In this document: piece after piece, positions 36,254-47,899 of the stretch
How the letters are laid out: every line of letters starts with the position of its first letter
Position numbering within the stretch: the stretch's first letter is position 1
From: Straminergon stramineum
Lineage: Eukaryota > Streptophyta > Bryopsida > Hypnales > Calliergonaceae
Length of the DNA stretch: 64,000 nucleotides
NCBI GenBank assembly: GCA_963920665.1
Contig: OY987265.1
Location: 25,921,001 to 25,985,000 of the forward strand
Direction: 5' to 3'
Notes under the pieces: generated by a model
What the model was told of the DNA's origin: nothing
Database searches by the model: none
The model's input: only the letters and a program-made list of their open reading frames with translations
Translations under genes and position numbers: made by a program

Positions 36254-38170
36254 CATTCAATGACAAGATGAAAAATGTTTTTAAGAGTGTCAATAGTGTG
36301 GGAGCTATATGAAATGGATGAAATACATTCAAAATATGTTAAATAAATAATTTTTGTTTATTCTTCATTTAGAGGTGGAAAAATTTAGTAAACTTGCAAA
36401 AATGAATCTTATGCTTAAATGCTTCACAAGCCCTAGTGAAATAACAAAAAAAACTGAGGGAGTTTTTTGCAATATGTTTATCTTTTTAGGTGGATGAAAT
36501 CATGAAATTACTTTGTTGTTTTTGGATGATTTTTCTATTTTTTGGATACACAATTTTGTAATATAATAAGTATTTTTCATCCACATGTTGCATATTTTCT
36601 TCATGTATATGGAGATAAATAGCTTCACCACTTCAATTCAGATTTCTTCGTGTAATGCTTGAAAACAAATGAAATAAAAAATCCCTTACTATATGCTTAT
36701 TGGGACCCCTTCAAATTCAAAAGCTTAATCATATCAACTATTCATAAGTTATTCATTAAAAATGGTCTAAATTGTCCCCAAAAATTGCTCTCATATCTAT
36801 AGGAGATGAAACAAATTATACAAGAAAATCCAAAGAAAAAAGAAAAACCATTATAAATTCATCATTTTATCCAGCTATAACTAATTGTTTAAGGTCACCT
36901 TGCCTTGAGCAATGACATATTGACATCATTATTTGCAAAAAAACAAATCTGAATTTTTTTTCTGATTTCAATCAATGCATACTTGATGTTATTAGGAATT
37001 TAGGCACTTTATTTTCCTAATAGTTATTTATTTTTGTATGACAAATGATCTTGTAGAAGTTGCATCCACTTACAACATGACATATGGCAACATCGTTAAG
37101 AAAATAACTATTTCATGCCAAATTAGCTATTGTAAAGTGAAATATTCTATTTTCTATATAAGAAACAAAATGATGGTTTGTTAAGAGTACAATTTCAATA
37201 CCTTCCAACAAGTTGTTATCATGATAGACTAAAATTCAGTACAAAATCGCAACAAACAATATCAAATCACCTCCATCTATATTGTTTGCACAATTTTTTG
37301 TAATTTTTATATCTATTTCAAAACTTATTCAAATGAAGTAAATAAAGAAATGTTCATTAAAATCTATTGAATGGGCTACTACTTATACGATTTGGATGCT
37401 AAGTCATTCAAATGGAGTGAGCTCCAAATTTTAAATTATTGCACTCTTTCAATTAAATTTCTTGATTAAAAATTCTTTCAGGTGAAATAAAATTGTATAC
37501 ATTCATTTAATGTATTTCTCTGTCAAAGATTGCTAACAACCATTTTTTTAATATTTTACATATTTGATCATTATAGAGTTAGAATATACATTTTCATAAT
37601 ATATTCAAATTTGAAAATTTGAAAAATTATTATGTTATAATTAAAAGAATAATAATTGACTCAAATTTTTCTAAAATGGTCATTTTCACTCTCTCATCAC
37701 AAAAGTATTTAGTGCTTTTCCTTGTTTATGTGTAATTTCTTACATTTACTTGAAGATTCTTTGATTAATCATAGTTTTGTAGCTTAATGTCTTTGCCATA
37801 ATTCATGACATAATTCATATCAAAATAATCCAATATACCAACTCTAATGTCTCATATTCTGAGGCATTAGTATTTAAAAGTTTGATACTTTTTTTGACAG
37901 TTTATTCAAAATGTTTTCATAATTTGCAAGCAATACTCTGAACATTGTCATAGTAACTTAAGTGTAACTTCATATTGTAGTACCCAACATACACAGATGC
38001 AAAATCATATTCAATCCATACGAAATGAGGATTTTATTGGACTTAATACACTGGTGTACCCATCCGATTCCCATGGGGTTAATGACAGTTCATTTTTCGA
38101 CACTTTCCGAAACTGTATTGAAAAATAGTCTAACACCCATTTGTTGATGTTTCATTTTGGTGAAGAGAAT
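35416..38170. other. AT-rich intergenic DNA
   Basis: No gene was recognised. A 102-codon frame at 35,774-36,082 (+) contains GALPSKNGWGEPIPSLAF but lacks any known domain and lies in desert-like sequence. A long GA microsatellite is listed separately. Confidence 0.5.
36181..36251. repeat. (GA)n microsatellite, ~35 units
   Basis: An uninterrupted run of GA dinucleotides spans 71 bases. Minus-strand frames through it give Leu/Ser runs and are not genes. Runs of this length are usually polymorphic. Confidence 0.98.
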
Positions 38171-38502
38171 CGCCGTTGTGTTCCTTTGAAAAATTGAAAT
38201 TTGGCAGTGTGGTTAGATCATGCTGGTGCCATTCATTCTTAACAGGTTCGGAAAACATGACCAGAGCTGCAGCTCCGCTTTGCAAATGGGAGCTCGTGAG
38301 CTCCAGCTTGAGGTCCAGTTTCGAAGCTGTCTGTCTGTGTCGATGGATGGATGTGGGTGCTTACCAAACGAGGATAGAATTCTGAACTGTTGCCAAGCGA
38401 TTGCGTCATGGCTGGACTGTTCCTCTTGCATCAATGCCACCAGTTTCAAGAGATGTCCGAACCGCATTTTTGCATGTAAGTTGTACGCAATTCCTGCTCA
38501 GG

Positions 38503-39423
38503 ATGTGGACCATGGTGGGTCTTCAAGAGCTGAAACAGATCCAAGATGGACGAGCTGAGGCGGCATCGCAGGTGGGAGGAGCAGAGTCTGATCCGACACC
38601 GATCGCCTCGACAATGAGAAGAGCCGCACACCTCATTTTGGACGGCGATCTGCCGCCCACAATCATCAGGCATATGCAAGGTATGGAGTACCGACTTGGA
38701 AACCCTAAAGTAGTTCGAGCCAAGGTCTCGCGTGATTCATGGCTCCTGGGCGGTTGAAAGTCATAGCTGTGGCTTTCAGTTTGCACAGAGACTCTTCTGT
38801 TGACTTTTTCTCGCCAGATTTCGACCATTTGTTCGCTCCAGCTTAAAGTGTACAACTGTATTGGAGCTACGAAAAGTAACAAAGATACAACATGAAATTC
38901 GCCGTAATTGGTAGCCTTGAGCAGATCCTTGAAGAAACCCGAGCAGGCACCCGAAAATGAAAATGAAAATGAAAACCGGGGTGTGACTGGCTATGATCAC
39001 GGATGTCTCCGAATGGATTGAAGAGAGATCTAACGCACTTCGCTCTTTTCGCAGGGTATTCGAGAGGCTTCAAAGTTTTCAAAGTTCACAGGCTTCCAGC
39101 CAGGGTTGCCGCGAGCCGAAGGAAGAAGAAGCGGATGAAGAAGCCTGTCCTCTGTCTGTCGGTTCCCGAATTCGCGGTTGCACGTACGGTCGAGAGTGGA
39201 GGGAAAGCGGAATCCCTGTGAAGCTTTCGAACGACTGGTCGTGGATAGGATTCGCTCACGCTGCCCCCTACGGTGTCGAAATTGCAAACTCGGAGCTCAA
39301 GTGGCACTGGCAGCCAAGCAGTTGGAGGAGGTGAGGAGAGGCGGTCAGGTGGAGTCCGCGACCGAAATGGCGAATCTCCTTGGTCAAAAGTTGACTTACG
39401 GTACTAATGCTGACCGCCTGTGA
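38503..39423 (+). CDS. Weak multi-exon gene candidate, function unknown
   Basis: A frame from ATG 38,503 (MWTMVGLQELKQIQDGRAEA, with RRAAHLILDGDLPPTIIRHM near its end) stops at a good donor at 38,680. An acceptor at about 39,055 continues in phase as GYSRGFKVFKVHRLPARV, followed by the lysine/arginine run SRRKKKRMKK. A further frame 39,178-39,423 (CPLRCRNCKLGAQVALAAKQ) has a Cys cluster, but I could not join it in phase with confidence. Composition is genic. No family is recognised and antisense frames of similar length exist, so strand and structure are uncertain. Confidence 0.25.
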
Positions 39424-40579
39424 TTATACAATATAACTCTCGTGAAATTGAAGGCTTCCATGGAATATTGGCCACGAGCTCAGTGGCGATGCTTGGTTCT
39501 TCCAGCATCTCGCGCAGGATCCACTCGCAAAGTGGATTAATATCAGTTTAGTAACTTACAGATCACTGTGACGAGCATTTGAAATTCGCTGAGCACGAAT
39601 CTGCGATGACCGTAATGAGAATCGATCCCGCACTGGAAGGTATCTTGCAACCGCTTCGCTTCCGTGGATGACTTAGGCGAAGTGCATCTGTAGAACGTTT
39701 GACTTGTGTTAAGTTGTTGTTTTATTTTGAAGGGGTTTGTCGGATGATGACCTCCAGTTGCGAGCACTCAACTTCAACGCCCATAGAGAGGACTGCTTGG
39801 CAATCGAAGCGGGTGCATTGCAGAACTACTTCCACTTGTCGCAGGAAGTAGAGAAGGGGAGACCTGAACAGCAAGTCCAGGGTGTGGGATTTGTGTTAGG
39901 TAGAGGATACAATTTGCGGCACTTCAAGCACTTTCACACATGCATGTAAGAATGTTCTTTCATGGGGAGCTCGATCAGTATCGAGCTGTGAAGAGGACAC
40001 TTTGAGTACAGAAGCTAAACTCTCAGATCGAATTTTCTCAATCAATGTATGACGATTTCTTACTCAGTCTTTCAAAGTGCGAGGTTGTAGACCGCTCTTG
40101 AAGCCAAGGGGCAGCAGACAACCCCATTTCCATTCAAATTTTACAGGCCATAGAAGATATTAGTCAAGTCGAAAATATCATTAACTTGCACCTTCCAAAT
40201 TGAAGGCCCTGCAACCGAGTGTCTGAATAGATTAGTTGCTATTCATAACACTGGTCAGAATAGGAAATAGGATGAAGTCCCTGACGGCTTCAGTGTCGTC
40301 TACCTTACTTGTGTTTTTAGCCATCGCTGCCTTGCTCATACCTTTTTTTTGTGGTGGTGGGGCTCTGGAAGGGAAAAGAAGAACTTGAAGTTCGATGCAG
40401 AGAACGAGATGGGAGATGCAGAGCGCAAACTTTTGAAACATTTTGAGGCTACAGTTGAACACGTGTGTGATATTGTTGTAAGAGATCAGATGCTTTGAGT
40501 TCAGATCTGAGATATCAGTTTGGTGGGAGCTTTTGGAGTCGCATGTTGTGGTGGGATAGTACGTCGATTTGAACCAGAG
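39424..40579. other. Intergenic region upstream of the LRR receptor kinase
   Basis: Genic GC. A short protein-like frame at 39,737-39,949 (+) (DDLQLRALNFNAHREDCLAI) might be another exon of the candidate at 38,503. The rest should contain the promoter and leader of the receptor kinase. No specific regulatory element was identified. Confidence 0.35.
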
Positions 40580-43500
40580 ATGGAGATGGGGAATTTGAGT
40601 GTCCTTGGACCATGGCGGGTTTATCTTCTATGGGCCACTGCGTGCACAATCATGCAGTTGCGATGTGTCCTCTCTCTGAATGAAGAAGGGAAGTTGCTCC
40701 TGAATTGGAAGCAAGATTACCTTGTGGATGTAGACGACAGTATGAGCAACTGGAATGCCTCGGACACCAGTCCTTGTTTCTGGAACGGTGTGCAATGTAC
40801 ACAGGGTTCCGTATCAGTTCTAGACTTCTCTCCTACCGCATTTTGCAACCTCGCTGGGGATATCCACGCCCTCGCTTTCGGTAAGCGTCTGAATCTTCTG
40901 GAATGACCCTGTTGTATTACTATACCCGTGTGTCGGAAATTGCTGTCATAATGTGAAATGAGGGATACTGACTTTGGAATAGTGCCCTTACCTTTGCTGA
41001 CATGGTGCGTCTTGGCATGCAGCAAATTTTGGCAATCTGACAACCTTGAACGTGGGAAACACGAGTTTGAGCGGAAATTTCCCTGAAGACATCGTGAACT
41101 GCTCCAAGCTGGTGTACCTCAACTTGAGTTGGACCTACATCGGCGGGAAATTATCAGATAACTTTCCTAAACTCCAACATTTGGAAGTGCTGGACGTAAC
41201 GAACGATTACTTGGAGGGCACCGTGGAGAACAAATTTGATGAGCTCCAAGAGCTGCGAGTGTTGCGTCTTGCCTGGAACTTCTTTGAAGGCCAGATGCCA
41301 GATTCCATTCTTTCATTGAGGAAACTTGAGGAATTGACTTTGTCACAGAACAACTGGAATGGTACATTGCCGTTGGGCTTCTTCACCATTCCAAACCTTA
41401 TAGTTTTGTGGTTAGGGTCAGACTTGGATGTCATGGATATGGTGCAATGGCCAAATGTGAGCTTATCGGAGGGTTTGGAGGAACTTTGCTTGGATGGTGT
41501 GAATTTTCCACCATCTTTATTTCCAATTGGGATATTGATGTTGACGAAGTTGAGGATTCTCTATCTTGAGAGGTGCCACATCATGGGCCCCATTCCCTCT
41601 CTTGAGGGTTTGACACATCTGGAAGAACTCCATTTGGGCAACAACTCGTTCAACGGCCACATTCCAGACATGTTCCGAAGCATGCCAAACTTGAGGGTAC
41701 TTTGGCTTTATCAGAATCAGTTGACGGGGCCGCTTCCATCCTCTCTGTTGCAGTGTAGACGACTTTGGCAGCTTATTGCTTTTGATAATGGCTTGAGTGG
41801 GGACTTGGCAGGCCTAGTAAATCTGAAGGGCAGCTTGACCTGGCTTGACATTGGGATCAACAACTTTAGTGGAGAGATTTCGGCGAATCTAGGAAATTTG
41901 ACTCTTCTCACACGTCTCATTATGAGTACAAATAATCTGAGTGGTGAGATTCCGGTTAGTCTGGGAAATCTGACTCTTCTCACATATCTCGACCTTAATG
42001 CGAATACTCTAAGTGGCCAGATTCCGGCTAGTCTGGGAAATCTTACACTTCTCACATATCTCGACTTGAGTGTGAATAATTTGAGTGGCCAAATTCCAGT
42101 TAGTCTGGGGAAATTGATGCTTCTCACAAGCCTCAACCTAGGTTCAAATAATCTCAATGGACAGATTCCACCCATTTGGGAGAGCCTTTCACTTCTCACA
42201 TTGCTTGATTTGAGTTTAAATGATTTAGGTGGGTCGATTCCTCCTGAAATTGCGAATTTGGATCGGTTCTCTGAACTTCGTCTCCAGCGAAACCAACTGA
42301 CTGGGGTAATCCCATATGATCTAGGGAGGAATACTTTACTTCAGTGGGTGGACTTGGGGCATAACCTCTTTGAAGGTTCCGTGCCTCCATATCTTTGTTG
42401 GGGGAACAATGTGTCATTGCAATTCCTGGGATTATATGAAAACAGACTGACTGGTAAGATTCCTGACACGTATGATAATTGCACGAACTTGAGCGTATTG
42501 AGATTAGATGGTAATCAGCTAGAAGGGCCTCTGCCGGCGGGCTTGTGGGGAGGCGCCAACTTGGTGAGGATGCAATTGAGCGGGAACCGTCTTAACGGAA
42601 GTATCGACATCAAAATCGGAAACGCAAAGTCTCTCTCCATCTTGTATCTGCAGGACAACATGTTTTCCGGCCCCATTCCTGCAGAGATTGGACAGACCAG
42701 TTTGGTGAAGTTCCAAGCTGACTCCAACAAGTTCAATGGCACCCTAACTCCCCTGCTGGGAAACTTGTCAAGCTTGACCCAGCTCACATTGAGCACTAAT
42801 TCCTTCAGCGGCGCCATTCCTACGAGCCTGGGCAATTGCACAGAGCTTGTGCAGCTTGACCTGTCCAGGAACAATCTGGACGGTGCCATTCCCGACGAGC
42901 TGACCCATCTCAACAAACTCAGCACTCTGGATGTCTCGGAGAACAACCTTACGGAGACGATTCCTGCAGGGTTGTTCAGTATGGTGACACTTCAGACACT
43001 GAATGTGGCCTTCAACAACCTGTCGGGTGTCATCCCGTCTGAGGGAAATGGTGCGATGTTTGTTACTGTGAACTTCACTGGAAATCCATACTTGTGTGTG
43101 GAGGGCTCCTGTGCCACTAATTCATCTGCCGTTGCCTTGGCATCTCAAGGTGACAGAAAACAAGCATGGATTGTAGTCGTGGGGGTCTTCGGTGCTGTGG
43201 TCGTTGTGCTGTTTGTGGTTTTTATGAGATGCAAGAGTAACTCGAGTAAAGATCTAGACACGGTTGCAGACGAAGACATGTGGACGTTGACCTCGTTTAC
43301 GGACAAGGTCTTTCGTGACCGTGAGGTCACAACCCTGGATGAAGAGAATGTGATCGGAGCTGGCGGTTCAGGGAAAGTGTACAAGGTGACACTCAGCAAC
43401 GGCGAGACGGTGGCTGTCAAGAAACTGTGGAATGTGACGAAAGAAGAGAGTAGCAAGGACCATGGCTTTGAAACTGAGGTTTGCACGTTCACTGATTCTC

Positions 43501-44694
43501 TGCACTGCATTTATTGTAGCTGTGCATCTGGATTTTACAGCCCGGATTCTGATGAACCCTGCTCAGGTGAGAACGCTCGCAAGGCTCCACCACCAGCACA
43601 TTGTGAAGCTTTTGTGCTGCTGTACAAATCGGGCCTGCAACCTGCTGGTGTACGAATATATGCCCAAGGGCAGCTTGGGAGATGTCTTGCACGGCATCAG
43701 GGTAGAGACACCTCCGTGGGAAATTCGGTACAAGATTGCTGTGGGAGCAGCTATGGTGCGTCTCCCAATCTTAGAAACTCGAAGTTTACCTCTCACGATC
43801 GCCATATTCTCAAAAATGGCAGGGTCAGAGTCTTTGATCTTTAGCAGTCCAAGTTATGAGTGCTTGTGCACTTGAATTTACAATTGAAACGCCTCTCTTG
43901 AACATGATGAATCAAGAATAGCAAAATCATTCTGGTTTACTTAAGAATTTATGTTTCCAAATTGTTTCGGTTCGACAATGTAGAATTGGGTGTTCGGTGT
44001 GATGTCAGGGACTTCAATTTTTGCACCACGAGTGCACACCCCAAATCTTACATCGAGACATCAAGTCCAACAACATTCTGCTGGACTTGGATTGTGAGGC
44101 ATACTTAACGGATTTTGGCATAGCCAAGATTGTTGATACTGCAGCATCGCATACCTTGTCCACAATTGCTGGCTCTCTTGGCTACATGGCCCCAGGTGAT
44201 GTGCTTTCTTCTAAATTGATCTCTGTTTGACTAGTTCATGGAACTGTAGTAACGCTGTCACACCAGTCGGTGATTTCATTTTATCCCGCAATTCTCACTG
44301 GGATTCCTTGTGATTGGGACGTATGACAATTGCAGAGTATAGCTTCAGTGCCCGAGTGAATGAGAAAATCGACATCTACAGCTTTGGCGTTGTACTGTTG
44401 GAGTTGGTGACTGGGAAACGTGCAATCGACCCAAGCATATACGGAGAAGCTGGAACCAACCTCGTGCAATGGGTTACCGAGAAGGTGCAAACTCGAGAAG
44501 GTGAGTACGAGATCTTGGACCCCAACTGTGAGAGGAGCTCACAGGAAGACATGATTGCACTCTTGCGAATCGGCATTTTGTGCACTAGTTTCATGCCTGC
44601 GAGACGACCGTCCATGCGGGATGTTGTGACCTTGCTGGCAGACATTGCTCCCAAGTCTTGCAAGAATTCAGACACTGGTAAAGATGGATCTTAG
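40580..44694 (+). CDS. LRR receptor-like kinase, intact kinase (subfamily XI / HAESA-like)
   Basis: Five exons join in phase: 40580-40880, 41023-43478, 43567-43755, 44009-44195 and 44336-44694, giving 1163 residues. In order: signal peptide, LRR N-terminal cap ([23 protein letters not shown]), about 28 LRRs, a paired-Cys cap, a transmembrane helix ([20 protein letters not shown]) and a kinase. The kinase shows GAGGSG (879-884), catalytic Lys in VAVKK (900), HRD (Asp 999), DFG (Asp 1017) and APE, so it should be an active RD kinase at the plasma membrane. [18 protein letters not shown] and [17 protein letters not shown] resemble HAESA/HSL and related peptide receptors, although those usually have about 21 LRRs. 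In-frame ATG 40,520 lies upstream; 40,580 puts the signal peptide first. Exon 2 read past its donor runs to 43,844, but this skips the kinase core and is not the main product. The ligand is unknown. Confidence 0.88.
41889..42176 (+). repeat. Four 72-bp tandem DNA repeats encoding LRRs
   Basis: The motif CT(A/G)GGAAAT(T/C)T(G/T)AC starts at 41,889, 41,961, 42,033 and, diverged, 42,105, exactly 72 bp apart. Each unit encodes one 24-residue LRR (for example [13 protein letters not shown]). Nucleotide similarity, including silent sites, is far higher than between other LRRs of the gene, which shows recent in-frame tandem duplication. Confidence 0.85.
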
Positions 44695-47660
44695 GAGGGT
44701 TTCCATGATTGCTTATAAAAGTAGACCTCGACCATGTTGTGAGGTGATTTCAAGAAACACTTGTCAGCAAAGGTCAAGGGATGAGTATACGTACCTGAAG
44801 CTGTAGCCCAACATCTATCCTGCATATGAATGATAAAGATAGTAGGAATATTGCTTATCTGCTAGCTTGCCGGACACGCTAACTTCGCACAAATTGGATG
44901 AGGCTGTGCAATTTTGGATGCAATCATTCGTAGAGTTAGAAAGGATTCTTTGACCTGTCATACCTTGCAAACAATAGTTTAATAACTGGTGGGTATTGGT
45001 GCCTACGGAAGTTTAAATTCTGAATTCACATACTGCCTCCCATAATACTAGTCCCTTTGGGGTTTATCATTTGTCCCAATCCTACTTGTCCTCTTTAGCA
45101 ATGTACTTGATTTTAGGATTTAGACCTAAATTTAGGGTTGTAGATGATATCTTTTGTTTTTGACATTAACTTATGAAATGAAGCACAAGCATGAGGAGTC
45201 TAGTTTATGATCCACTTTATAGATAAAAAAAAATTCTGAAAATTTTACTTTTTTTGGCAACTTGAAGTTCACTAGGTTGAAGATCAAAAAACATGGAACA
45301 TTTCATTGATCCTATTGAAATACATGTTATTCTTGTGCAAGATCTGAATTCACAGAGAGGGCAAGGCAGTTGCTCACGAAATCTCCTTCTCTATAAAGTT
45401 TATATATGGCACTATACATCTATTGTAACTTGTTGCTTTTTAATCTTTCCTTAATTGTAATTAACAACCATGTTCACTTGTTTTGCACTTGAGAAGATGT
45501 ATTGCACATTGATTGGAAAAACTTTTAATTGCAATATGCATTAACCCCTAAACGCCCTAGGGGACCAAAAGTGTCCTCACATAGTTTCAAGTCCAATTCA
45601 AAGTGTTGTGACTTTTGCATCCGATGTCCAAATTCAATAAAATTTGTTGAGAAATTTTCTCTTTTCTAGTTTGTGTCGTAAAATTTTCAGATCCATCCAA
45701 GATGTACTGAGTTTTTGGAAGCCAATTGAAGTTCACAGGTTCTATTTGAGTTCTCCAAATTGCATTTGATGGCTGCAACTTCGGGGGCTTGTATCTCCTT
45801 CACCTAATGTTATTTTTCAATGAAATTTGTTGGGTTTTGTTCCCCTTGAAGTCTAATTATTGTAGTAGAATTCTCATGTCAATCCAAGATGTTTTGAATG
45901 TTTGGGAGCAATTCAAAGTTCAAAATCCCAACATTTTTTGCATTACAATGAACTTTGGCAACTTGTTTCTTCTTCATACAACGTTCGTTTCTAATAAAAA
46001 ATTTTGGGAAAGTTGCGCATACTAGTCTAGTTTGTGTCTAAAATTTCATTTCAATTCAAGAAGTTATGAGTGACTGAGAAGCATTTTAGTAGGAGGTTCA
46101 ACCTTAAATGCATTTTTTTCAACTTTTCTTGCTATTTTTTGACATTTCAAAGCCATTTTGTAGACACAATGAGTCAATTGAATGATTTTTTTTTTCACCA
46201 ATGTGTTTGTATGCTGGTTTTAAATCACTTTCTAGCTTAAAGTTTTTTCATTTGAGGAGGTTTAGAAATTGAATTTCACCTCCAAATGTGTTTCTAGAAA
46301 AATTTCAACATCCTTTTTCAACACTAAAACATTACAATCTTGCAATCTAAGTGGCCAAATGACTCCAAATTTGATTTATGTCATCTACAACATGTACACT
46401 ACAAGGTTGTACAATTGAGATTCATATATCTAAGTGGCATTTAGATCTGTAACACTTCAAAAGCAATGATGTTTTCATACCCCAAAAAACCTTGGGCTTC
46501 TAGGGGTTAAAAAGTGGTTGCCAAATCTTTCATACTTTTATAACTACAAAAATTGACTAGTATTATAGGATAGGTATATATTGCTTTGAGCCTAGTAACC
46601 CTCATTATTCATACTTACATACTTCTAATCATTTTGAATGAGTATTGATGATGTTGGACTTGTTTCTTATATTATCTTTCTACACTAAAGTAAAAGTAGG
46701 AAACACTACTTCCCTTCTTAAACCTCATGGCACAAAATATTTTCTTTTAATTAAATAAAACAAATTATTATACAATAGCAATCACAAAAGAACACATACT
46801 TCTTCATTGCCATTTCATCTTCTATGTAATAATATTGGTGGATACTTTACTAACACTTCAAGTGTGATCAAAACAAGATATATATAATCTATTATTTTCC
46901 TTTCTTGTTGATCCTTTGATTAACATATTCATATATCACCTACATATTCCAATTTACTAAGGTAGAAACAACTAATTGCAATACATTCTACTCTCCAATT
47001 CATTAAAAATAAATTGGGGCGAATAATTCTATTATTCAAACACATAACCCTTCAAAGCAACCATTGACAATTATGATGTTTCATGCTTTAAGGATGTTCA
47101 CTCTAGGTGAAACTAGTATTAAGTATATACTACCTAAACTTTGAAAATATTACGAGAGTACCAAAAAAACCCAAAACCACTTGAATTGCAATTCTATTAA
47201 CTTTGATAATATTGTCATCAATTTGCTTTAGGCATTGTACCTTTGAAGCATTACAAATAGGAAGTTGGCTTTTTATGTATTGTTTCTTTCTTTATTGATT
47301 ACTCTACACTAAGATTTAAAGTCTCCAAAGGAATGAAAAGAAGTATGTATTGCCTTACTACATAATATTAAAGACTTTAACAATTGCAATTATATAAATA
47401 CATAAACAAATGTATTTCATAGGGTTCTACAGTACTAGATGTAGGTGGCATTCTAAATATATTATGAACCAAAAACTTACTATAGTTCACTACCCATTTT
47501 TCACAACCAAACCAAACTCAAATAGACAATAATCAATTTGGCAAGGAGAAGTCACAATTTCACTTGAACTGAAGATGGTCACATTTAAATACCTATGAAA
47601 ATCATGGATACAGATATGATCAACTTAGCTAGTTTGCCAATAGTTACAATATCGTTACAG
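44695..47660. other. AT-rich intergenic DNA
   Basis: After a likely 3' untranslated region of a few hundred bases the sequence becomes desert-like. No gene was recognised. A diverged three-copy repeat is listed separately. Confidence 0.5.
45637..46090. repeat. Three diverged copies of a ~180-bp tandem unit
   Basis: Similar segments start near 45,637, 45,818 and 45,995. Each runs from AAT(A/G)AAATTTGTTGGG-like sequence through a TCTAGTTTGTGTC or related stretch, then (T/C)AATCCAAGATGT-like sequence, to a GGAAGC(A/C)AATT(G/C)AAGTTCA-like end. Identity is low to moderate. The unit probably derives from an old satellite or a duplicated element terminus. Confidence 0.45.
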
Positions 47661-47668
47661 TATCCTTC

Positions 47669-47898
47669 AAGATAGGAACATGGGACGCTTTAAGAGCCTT
47701 GTGTGATTCAAAATTCAAAATTCACAACTAATTCCTCAAGAATCCTAACATGAAGACTCCAAACATGAAAAGTTCGCAATAGATTCAGTTTCCATCTTTC
47801 TCTCGAAAATATTTTACTGAAAAACATTTCGAAGAAGTTGAACACTCCAGAAAATTGGAATCAGCTCTTAAATGATTGGTCTACGAATCTCCTATCTT
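47669..47898. repeat. Diverged relative of the TIR element at 19849-20162
   Basis: The ends read AAGATAGGA and TCCTATCTT. The interior shares order and wording with 19,960-20,162: a GACGCTTTAAGAGCC-like start, CCTAATTCC/CACAACTAATTCC, TTTTACTGAAAAA and an AGCTCTTAAATG-type stretch before the right end. The internal foldback of the other copy is missing. Confidence 0.45.
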
Positions 47899-47899
47899 T

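Noticed and set aside
36111..36332. Leu/Ser-rich frame on the minus strand
   Set aside because: It is the translation of the (GA)n microsatellite.
41717..42199. 160-codon minus-strand frame with repeated [15 protein letters not shown]
   Set aside because: Antisense of the tandem LRR repeats in the receptor kinase.
43480..43844. Read-through of LRR kinase exon 2 to a stop at 43,844
   Set aside because: The frame leaves kinase homology at the GT donor after 43,478; exons 3-5 restore the full kinase domain in phase.
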